This document shows positions 57,153 to 64,000 of a DNA stretch of 64,000 nucleotides, piece after piece. Both the position numbers and the translations under genes were made by a program. The notes beneath the pieces were generated by a model. The model saw only the letters and a list, made by a program, of their open reading frames with translations, had not been told where the DNA came from and searched no databases. Origin of the DNA: Symbiodinium natans (lineage: Eukaryota > Sar > Dinophyceae > Suessiales > Symbiodiniaceae); NCBI GenBank assembly GCA_905221605.1, contig CAJNDS010000523.1:1-64000 (forward strand). The letters are read 5' to 3'. How positions within the stretch are numbered: the first letter of the stretch is position 1; each line of letters opens with the position of its first letter.

Positions 57153-57782
57153 ATGAGCCCCTGGCTTTCGTCGATGGGTGTCCGCCTGCTGCCTGCACTG
57201 CTGATTGCTGCAGCTGCCGTGGATCACTCCAAGTTCCGCACATGTTCGCAGGGCTCTTTCTGCCGACGCTACCGGGCCTATGTCAAGGAGGTTCAGAGTT
57301 CTGGCGCGCAGCTCCACTTCGTGGATGCCGCCTCCCTCACGCAGGACAGCGCGCACGAGGTCCGGCTTCAGATCTCGAGCCGCCACGGCGCGGGGGTGGT
57401 GGAGCCCCTTGAGCTCAAGCTGGGCTTCTTCCGCGTCCCGGAGGCCTGCGGTGTGCTCCGGATCTCCATCCTGGCGCCGGGGGAGAGGCGCTTCCGGCCG
57501 CGCGAGGGCGACGTGGCCCTGGTGCCGGAGGGCGGCCTGCAACCCGACCCTGTGGCGGTGCGATCAGAGGAGGCGGCGGCCATCATCACCGCCGGGGAGT
57601 GCTCGGCAAGGGTGCAGTATGACCCCTTGGAGTTGGATCTGATGCGTTCGGGTCGGCTGCTGCAGACCCTCAATGCGCGACACCTCTTGAATTTCGAGCA
57701 GCTGCGAAGCAAAGGGACGGGCGCGCGCCCCTTGATCGATGCCACGGACGTTGATAGCACCTCGCTGTGGGAGGAGGAGTTC
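57153..57782 (+). CDS. GANAB: Glucosidase II alpha subunit (GH31), exon 1
   Basis: ATG at 57153, or the second ATG at 57174 (MGVRLLPALLIAAAA), gives a signal peptide. VDHSKFRTCSQGSFCRRYRA is the characteristic mature N-terminus of glucosidase II alpha, the ER enzyme that trims glucose from N-glycans. Further on, DPLELDLMRSGRLLQTLNAR and HLLNFEQLR match the N-terminal beta domain. The exon ends WEEEF at 57782 with a GA donor (TTC|GATGTG). Joined to AAG|GGACACGTGGAC it reads EEF-GHVDSKPRGP as in the family. Confidence 0.85.
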
Positions 57783-58159
57783 GATGTGTGTGGGCTGCAC
57801 TTGAAGACGTGCTCAAGTCTTTCATCGGTTGATTGGGGCTTTACACCCTAAACCCTACACCCTAAGCCCTAAGCCCTAAGCCCTAAACCCTAAATTCCCT
57901 AACCCCAGGCACCCCAAACCCTCATTCAGTTTGCCACAGGGCAAGGCCCGATGCCTTGCATTCCAGTTTCAGTCCATCCTTCCGGAGTCTCCACGAACAG
58001 AAGCGGAAGCTTCAAACCTACCCTAAACAACCTAAAGCCCTGAACCCTGAACAACCTAAAAGCCCTGAACCCTGAACAACCTAAAGCCCCTTAAACCCCA
58101 AACCCCAAACCCTAAACCTAAAACCCCCTCAAGCCGCTTGCAGCCCCCAAGCGCCCAAG

Positions 58160-58222
58160 GGACACGTGGACTCGAAGCCTCGTGGCCCCATGGGCGTGGG
58201 GATCGACATCAGCTTCCACAAG
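58160..58222 (+). CDS. GANAB: Glucosidase II alpha, exon 2
   Basis: Encodes GHVDSKPRGPMGVGIDISFH; the family has D-(S/T)-K-P-x-G-P-x-x-V-G-x-D at this place. The donor is CACAAG|GCCC (GC start); the next exon begins GAG|GCCTCC, so AGGCC is at both intron edges. Confidence 0.82.
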
Positions 58223-58333
58223 GCCCGGAGAGACCCTAAACCCTAACCCCTAACCCCTAAACCTTAAACCCAACCCCAAACCCCAAACCCGAAACCCTAA
58301 ACCCACTTCCCTCCCTCCCGAGTGTTTCCGGAG

Positions 58334-58399
58334 GCCTCCTTTGCTGTTGGCCTGGCAGAGCACGCCACGCGCCTGCACCTTGCGGAGCCCCGCTTCCAG
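58334..58399 (+). CDS. GANAB: Glucosidase II alpha, exon 3
   Basis: Encodes ASFAVGLAEHATRLHLAEPR and FQ, matching the family's G-(I/L)-P-E-H-A-x-x-L-x-L segment. The donor is TTCCAG|GAGCCT (GA start). CAGGAGCC recurs at the acceptor of exon 4. Confidence 0.82.
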
Positions 58400-59481
58400 G
58401 AGCCTTTGCATATCCATTTGGGGGTTTAGGGTTTAGGGTTCAGGGGTTTAGGGGTTTAGGGGTTTAGGGTTTAGGGTTTAGGGTTAGGGCTCATGGGCCT
58501 TACTGATCTATTTGAGAGCCCAGTACCCTTTATGAAAGGAGTCCGGGGCGTAAGGCTTTAGGGGTTCGGGTTTAGGATTTGCGAGAATAAGGGGCCCGAA
58601 TATAGACCCCCCAGATAGTCGGACTCCCTTTCAATAAGGACCCCAGTAGGGTACCCTAATGTCGGAAACCCCAATTTTGCTCAAATCATTTATTCATTCG
58701 CTTGCTTGTTTATGTTTCATTCACTTTAATCCTTGTTTGGAATATATTTGATTGTTTATGTTTTTTCTTCTTGCTCATTTGTTTTTTCTTCTTTATCTAA
58801 GCATTATATATGTAGACATACATATCTATTTCTTTGTATTTGTTTGGTTAACTTTTTATGTGGAATTGAAGTGACGACGGCTTTGGGTGTTTAGGGCTTT
58901 GGGGGGGGGGGGTGTTTAGGGTTCAGGGTTTAATCCATGGTTTAGGGCTTAGTTTAGGGTTTAGCGTTTAGGTTTTGGGGTTTAGGGTTTAGGGTTTAGG
59001 GGTTAGGGGTTCGGTTTTAGGGTTTAGGGTTTAGGGTTTGGTGTTTATGGTTTAGGGTTTAGGGTTTAGGGTTTGGTTGTTGTTTGTTTCTTGTTCTTCT
59101 TGGTGTGTGTGGGTTTACGGCTTCAGGGGCTTGAAGGTGTTGGCTAAGGAGGGCCTTCGGGGTTTTAGGCTTTTGGTTTTCGAGGTTCTTGGATTTTTTG
59201 CGGTGGCGAAGTATCCCTTGACCTGGAGTGCCGGACCATCCCACGGGGCATCGACAGGCTTCGTTTCTTAGTAGTAGAGTAGCCGAGTAGGTAACCCTTG
59301 AACCTTTTTGGGGTAGTATCATTCCCTTATTGCCCCAAAGGTTAACTTTTAGTTCCCCTAAACCCTAAACCCTAAACCCTAAACCCCAAACCCTAAACCC
59401 TAAACCCTAAACCCTAAACCCTAAATCGGAACTCTCGGTCTGTGGCTCGTGGGAAGCCTGAGCCGACACCCCAATTGGCAG
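58400..59481. other. Intron of ~1.1 kb with arrays and two MITE-like elements
   Basis: Contains TTTAGGG units (58421-58490, 58910-59080), a diverged family B element (58490-58675), an AT-rich piece (58680-58870), a family C copy (59270-59349) and CCCTAAA units (59358-59425). CAGGAGCC is present at both edges (58397-58404 and 59479-59486). Confidence 0.75.
59270..59349. mobile_element. MITE-like inverted repeat, family C, copy 2
   Basis: Shares TAGTAGTAGAGTAG, GGTAACC and CTTTTTGGGGTAGTAT with 36586-36655 and ends CCCCAAAGGTTAAC. Confidence 0.6.
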
Positions 59482-59523
59482 GAGCCCTATCGCCTGTTCA
59501 ACCTCGATGTCTTCGAGTACGAG
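59482..59523 (+). CDS. GANAB: Glucosidase II alpha, exon 4
   Basis: Encodes EPYRLFNLDVFEYE, nearly identical to the conserved E-P-Y-R-L-(Y/F)-N-L-D-V-F segment of glucosidase II alpha. The donor is GAG|GCCTGC (GC start). Confidence 0.88.
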
Positions 59524-59664
59524 GCCTGCAGGGGCGGTGCTGTCGTATCACCGATGCCTTCCGCAGGTCTGTAAGCCCCTAACCCTAAACCCTAAACCGT
59601 AAGCCTTAAACCCTAAACCCTAAACCCTAATCCTAGCCCCCCCCCCCGCCCAAAACACCCCCAG

Positions 59665-59734
59665 GTCGATGTGCCCATGGCGCTCTACGGCAACATCCCC
59701 ATGATCACGGCCCTGCACCAGGGGCCCGAGCCAG
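59665..59734 (+). CDS. GANAB: Glucosidase II alpha, exon 5
   Basis: Encodes VDVPMALYGNIPMITALHQG and PEP; M-A-L-Y-G-x-(I/V)-P follows directly in the family. The donor is GAGCCAG|GCTGAG (GC start). Joined to CTCCAG|GCGGCTCC at 62729 it reads GPEPGGSAASGILLVNPSEG. Confidence 0.85.
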
Positions 59735-60139
59735 GCTGAGGGAATAGGGTTGAGGGGTTAGGGTTGGGTTTAGGGTTTAGGGTTTAGGGCCCAATAAGAT
59801 GATGAGAAGCACTAGTCAGAAGGCATTCTGAGAACATGCTAGCTGTATTTACCTGTAGGCACGTGGGATTAGTGCGTCGCACGTCAAGATGCAAAGGGAA
59901 GGAACACAGAAACACGAGAAGCGTAAGCTAGTAATGCATGCTACTAGTTTTTGTGTTCGTTCTCTCACAAACTTCGCCACAAACTTCATTCTTAGCTGCT
60001 GTCGTTTTCGGGGTTTAGGTGGTTCGGGTTAGGTCAGGTATATTATGCATGTATCTACGCATGTACGTGTACATAAGTATATCGATACACAGATATTCGC
60101 CGGGTGGATATAGACATATACAAATGTATATGCTACATG

Positions 60140-60171
<32 letters not shown>

Positions 60172-60209
60172 TGTATGTATGTATGTATGTATGTATGTAT
60201 GTATGTATG

Positions 60210-60240
<31 letters not shown>

Positions 60241-60388
60241 TGTATGTATGTATGTATGTATGTATGTATGTATGTATGTATGTATGTATGTATGTATGTA
60301 TGTATGTATGTATGTATGTATGTATGTATGTATGTATGTATGTATGTATGTATGTATGTATGTATGTATGTATGTATGTATGTATGTA
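60140..60388. repeat. GTAT tetranucleotide microsatellite
   Basis: About 60 GTAT units with one interruption at 60239-60241. Open Met-Tyr-Val-Cys frames here are artefacts. Confidence 0.97.
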
Positions 60389-60574
60389 TATATACATATA
60401 TATGCTCTCTCTCCATATATATATATATATATATATGGTACCCCCCCCAGTGACCTACCCTTTTTCGCCTTGTCTCAAGTCACCCAGCTGCACTGCAAGC
60501 AAACTCGGTGTGCAATATAGCGTATTTCCTAGGGCGTAGACTAAAATACAACTAAAATCGCATGCACGGGACAG

Positions 60575-60880
60575 TAGAAAAACCAAAAACACCAAAACCA
60601 AAAAAACCAAAAAAAACCAAAAAAACCAAAAAAACCAAAAAAACCAAAAAAACCAAAAAAACCAAAAAAACCAAAAAAACCAAAACCAAAAAAACCACAA
60701 AAACCAAAACCAAAAAAAACAAAAAAAAAACAATTTTCCGGAACTCTCAGGAATCCCTATGAGGCTTCTCCAAGAGTCCCGGAAAATTGTTTTTTTTGGT
60801 ATTTTTGGTTTTTTTTGGCTTTTTTGGTTTTGGTATTTTTGGTATTTTTGGTTTTTTGGTTTTGGTATTTTGGATTGTTG
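60575..60880. repeat. Fold-back: ACCAAAAAA array and its inverted counterpart
   Basis: AACCAAAAAA-type units (60575-60730), then CAATTTTCCGG at 60731-60741. About 40 bp later comes CCGGAAAATTG at 60779-60789, then GGTTTTTTTGG-type units to 60880. Transcribed, it would form a long hairpin. Confidence 0.85.
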
Positions 60881-60939
60881 GTTCGCCTTCACGGTCACGA
60901 GGCAACAACTACGCATTTTTAAGTGTGCTTATGCTAATT

Positions 60940-62450
60940 GTGCTTTTCAGAAATAGTATTCAAGTGGTCTTTCTAGTGCTTCAGATCTATTTGTTTCGTT
61001 ATTATGTAAGTAGAGCCACTAGTGTTTAGTGCACCTTTTGGGTGTACTAAAGTGTAGTAGACCTTATTCAGCCATTACTTGGTGCTCTGGTAGCTAAATT
61101 CGCATGGATAATATTTGCCTGGTAAAAGCGATTAATTATCTAGAAGCAGCATGTGCAATACTTGTCTTGAGAAAAAGCATTTATTGCTTAGAACTGTTTG
61201 CTTAAAAAGTGACTACTACTCGTCCAGGGATACCCCAAAACCCTATCATCCAAACTTCGCCAGAGATTCTCCTGAAAAGCTTGCGCTTTTGGATGTTTTT
61301 ATGTATTTGTGAATTTGCTTGTGTATGGCCTTCACTATGTACTTTTCTAGGATTCTTGTGCATTTTTTAAGCCTGATTGTGCAAGTTGCGTTTTTCAAGC
61401 ATAGTATATATGTGGTCTTTATTGATACTTCAGACATTTTTGTTTCATCGTTATGTAAGTAGAACCGCTTCTATTTCCATTATTGTGCATGATTTAAGCT
61501 TGCTTATGCAAATTGTGCTTTTCAGACGTAGAATATAAGTGGTCTTTGTTGAATACTTCAGCAATCTTTGTTTGATTGTTATGTAGGTAGAACCGCATCC
61601 ATTTCCGTTAGTGTTTATTTCGTATTTGGTTGAGTATGGTCCTTTAAATAGTATTCACTTGAGTCAAACTGGGCTCTTTGCTTAAGAATTCCTCTAGTAG
61701 TTAAATTCGCATAGAATGAATACTTCAAAAATAAAAAATTGTTTCATGAATATGTAAACATAAGTTTGGTTTTGCAGATAGTATTTCAATAATACTTTGC
61801 CTGGTATAAGCACAACTGTTTCAATGCATAAGTTGCTCAATAGAGCACTATTTGCCCTTTATATAAACCACACTTTGCCACATTTTGGTTGAATATGGTG
61901 CTTCTTTTGTATTTTGGTTGAGTATGGTCCTTTAAATGGTATTCACTTGAGTCAACTGGGCTATTTGCTTAATAATTACTCTAGTAGCTAAATTCGCATA
62001 AAATGATTGTTTCAAAAATAAAACGATTCATGAATATGTCAACATAAGGCATTTCAGTGGACTTTTCAGAGAGCATACTTTGCCTAGTGCAAACATAATT
62101 GTATAAATACAGTAGTTGCTCAACAAAGCATTATTTGCACTTTAAACGCACACTTTGCCATATTTTGGTTGAGAAGGGTGTCTATTTCGTATCTTGGTTG
62201 AGAATGCTCCTTTAAATAGTATTCACTTGAGTCAAATTGGGCTCTTTGCTTAATAATTACTCTAGTAGTTAAATTCGCATAGAATCAAGAAAAATGTTTC
62301 ACTATTTGATTAATACTTTGCCTCGTACAAACACAATTGTATAAATAGATTAGTTGCTCAACAAAACATGAATTGCAGTTTAAACGCACAATTTGCATAG
62401 AAAAAGCACAGATCTAAACATCTAAAAGCAGCATTGTCCGCTTCAGATTC
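60940..62450. repeat. Diverged ~280-bp and ~130-bp AT-rich repeats
   Basis: TTGGTTGAGTATGGTCCTTT followed by AAATAGTATTCACTTGAGTC and CTAGTAGTTAAATTCGCATA occurs near 61628, 61916 and 62190. A second unit (TGTGCTTTTCAGA...GTGGTCTTT...TTATGTAAGTAGAACCGC) occurs near 60941, 61380 and 61518. Confidence 0.8.
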
Positions 62451-62728
62451 AAAATGTAGATTATTCCAACGCTGGCTTATCGGGGTCTGTGAGGTGGGTG
62501 TTCCAGTAACTGTCCTTCATTACCCGGTGATTAACTACGCGACTTTTGGGCCTTCTTTGTTGTTTTTTGTTAAAAAGGCCTACAAAGGGTAGGTCGCTGG
62601 GGGGGGGGGGGTAGCATATATATATATATATATATACATCTGTGCTTGTATTTCAAGAGATAGATTATATATACATATATATGTGCGTATGTGTTTTTTA
62701 GGCTGTTACAGGGGGTTGGCACCTCCAG

Positions 62729-62797
62729 GCGGCTCCGCTGCATCCGGCATACTGCTTGTGAACCCGTCGGAAGGCTTCGTCAAGGCCGATTTCTCAG
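62729..62797 (+). CDS. GANAB: Glucosidase II alpha, exon 6
   Basis: Encodes GSAASGILLVNPSEGFVKAD and FS, at the place where the family has x-G-V-(F/L)-x-x-N-x-x-E-x-x-V. The phase is kept with exon 5. The donor is TCTCAG|GTTTTC. No later exon carrying the GH31 catalytic Asp (W-x-D-M-N) was found in the remaining 1.2 kb, so the gene continues beyond the window or is incomplete. Confidence 0.72.
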
Positions 62798-62984
62798 GTT
62801 TTCAGGGCTGAGGTGTAGGGTTCCCAAGGAGAGCCATAACCTATTGCTTTTGGATTCCAGTCTCGAGCTGGGACAACTCGGGGTTGTTCTCTATTGTTCC
62901 CCACCTTCGGTGTGGGGTTGTTAGATTTTAAACTCAACTCTTCTCCTCGCCCGGAACTCTTCTCCTCGCCCGGTCCACTCCTAG

Positions 62985-63131
62985 AGCCTCCCTGGAGTGC
63001 CCAACCCCAGAGACTCCTGGAGCGCCCAACCCCAGAGACTCCTGGAATGCCCAATCTCAGAGACTCCTGGAGTGCCCAACCCAGAGATTCCTGGAGTGCC
63101 CAACCCAAGAGTCTCCCTGGAGTGCCCAACC
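62985..63131. repeat. Minisatellite, six ~25-bp units
   Basis: Units read CTCCTGGAGTGCCCAACCCC + AGAGA with small changes. It lies within the presumed intron after exon 6. Confidence 0.85.
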
Positions 63132-63498
63132 CCAATTGCAAGCAAAAACTAAGAAAGCGTCATATTTGAATCAATGTGTCTTTGTTTGAACATCCTATTT
63201 GCGCTCTTGCCTTTTAACGAGGAGCAAGGTGGGGAGTTTCGAAGTCACATGATTTTTGTTTTTACTTGCCTTTGATCCATGCCGGCGTAGAGCCCAAACT
63301 GTGTAAACCACGACGGCACGTCGTGTCACGAACGGAGCTGGGCACGATGCCGGCCCCAAAGCAACGGCGGCTCTGCACTTCGCAAGGAGCATGCGCAGGG
63401 GGGGGCCAGGAGCAGAAATATCCATCACAGCATGCACATGGCACGAAAGGCCGGAGTTGGGGCAGGATCTCGCCATTCGGGTCAGCACGATATTTGCA
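63132..63498. other. Unassigned sequence
   Basis: No exon with a family motif is recognised. Open frames on both strands overlap. Confidence 0.35.
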
Positions 63499-64000
63499 TT
63501 TAGGGTTTAGGGTTTAGGGTTTAGGGTTTAGGGTTTAGGGTTTAGGGTTTAGAGCAGTTTAGGGTTTAGGGTTTAGGGTAGCAGATCCTCGCACGAAGCG
63601 AAGCCCGTCCAAGCAAGAAAAGCAGGATTCAGGCGCAGCTTTGGTGAAGAACCGGAGTTTGAGAGGCCCTAAACCCTAAACCTTAAACCCTGAACCCTGA
63701 ACCCTAAACCCTAAACCCTAAACCCTAAACCCTAAACCCTGAACCCTGAACCCTAAACCCTAAACCCTACCATGTTTTCGTGCGACGTGCAAGGACCGAG
63801 GCGGGGAGAGCTCCTAGCCAGAGCCAGCCACGTGAACCCCACCCTAAACAATAAACCCTAAACCCTAACCCTAAACCCTAAACCCTAAACCCTAAACCCT
63901 AAACCCTAAACCCTAAACCCTAAACCCTAAACCCTACACCCTAAACCCTCAACCCTCAACCCTCAACCCTAAACCCTAAGCCCTAAACCCTAAACCCTAA
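63499..64000. repeat. TTTAGGG then CCCTAAA arrays to the window end
   Basis: TTTAGGG units (63499-63580) are followed by CCCTAAA units (63665-63770, 63842-64000), separated by two unique pieces of about 80 bp. The window ends inside an array. Since unique sequence and genes alternate with arrays for 28 kb, this is not by itself evidence of a chromosome end. Confidence 0.92.

Larger units (their letters stand above)
60437..62615. mobile_element. AT-rich 2.2-kb inverted-repeat element without ORFs
   Basis: Left end GGTACCCCCCCCAGTGACC then TACCCTTT; right end AAAGGGTAGGTCGCTGGGGG...GTAGC, an inverted copy with a longer G run. Both outer sides are TA dinucleotide runs (60416-60436 and 62616-62634), suggesting insertion into TA repeats. 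The interior is strongly AT-rich and has no ORF of note. It holds a fold-back near the left end and three diverged copies of a ~280-bp repeat. Probably a non-autonomous DNA transposon. Confidence 0.75.
59735..62728. other. 3-kb intron carrying a large inverted-repeat element
   Basis: Bounded by CCAGGC at both edges. Contains TTTAGGG units (59740-59790), a GTAT microsatellite, TA runs and the 2.2-kb element at 60437-62615. Confidence 0.75.

Noticed and set aside
60015-60539. Met-Tyr-Val-Cys and Thr-Tyr-Ile-His ORFs
   Set aside because: Produced by the GTAT microsatellite.
63842-64000. Chromosome end (telomere)
   Set aside because: Arrays of both orientations alternate with genes for 28 kb; the terminal position is only the window limit.

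Overview
This window is nuclear DNA of a dinoflagellate, most likely a symbiodiniacean or a close relative. Five things point there. (1) Plant-type TTTAGGG telomere-like repeats are scattered through the right half. (2) Introns reconstructed from protein continuity start with GC, GA or GT and end AG|G. (3) Cores of the dinoflagellate spliced leader (TTTTGGCTCAAG and close variants) lie in retroelement LTRs and upstream of some ORFs. (4) The left half is dense in Ty1/copia and LINE retroelements. (5) Gene-like ORFs are grouped by strand: nearly all minus-strand in the left third and plus-strand from about 37 kb on.

Left part, 1 to about 36 kb. A minus-strand alpha/beta-hydrolase-like ORF (307-1296) is followed by two large copia elements. 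Element 1 (4039-13936) has 376-bp LTRs with only 3 differences and a 5-bp target duplication (AATCC). It carries gag, protease and integrase in one ORF. A second ORF, one frame back, carries RT and RNase H fused to an extra tail of about 670 residues. Its insertion splits a minus-strand ORF. Element 2 (14782-23162) is older, with unequal LTRs and two frameshifts. It carries two additions after RNase H: a domain that looks like a degenerate cytosine-methyltransferase fold, and a separate ORF with a signal peptide and membrane segment (env-like). A minus-strand LINE (24122-30030) follows, with an apurinic-type endonuclease part, RT, zinc knuckle, RNase H and a further C-terminal domain with polymerase-like motifs. 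From 30 to 36 kb there are dispersed and direct repeats but no recognised gene.

Right part, about 36 to 64 kb, plus strand. Exons of five genes can be assembled by joining conserved protein segments: a fatty-acid hydroxylase/sterol desaturase (37.9-39.4 kb); a protein kinase (40.9-46.5 kb, perhaps with a signal-peptide first exon at 40.2 kb); a multi-pass membrane protein (49.8-50.4 kb); a PARP-type ADP-ribosyltransferase with four copies of an N-terminal repeat (51.6-54.7 kb); and the 5' part of glucosidase II alpha (57.2-62.8 kb, running out of the window or unresolved beyond). The introns are filled with TTTAGGG/CCCTAAA arrays, several short inverted-repeat (MITE-like) families and a 2.2-kb AT-rich inverted-repeat element.

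The most striking signal is in the intron edges. Many introns are bounded by a short direct repeat of exon sequence (for example GTGGAGGCC, ACCAGAAGG, CAGGAGCC) placed so that AG|G occurs at both edges. This is the footprint expected if introns arose by insertion with target duplication (introner-like gain), with telomere-like arrays as common cargo.

Microsatellite blocks (TG/GGGCGTG, ATGTATAT, GTAT) and a 4 x 108-bp tandem repeat fill much of the rest. Exon limits are inferred by eye from reading frame, splice dinucleotides and family motifs; no alignment could be run.
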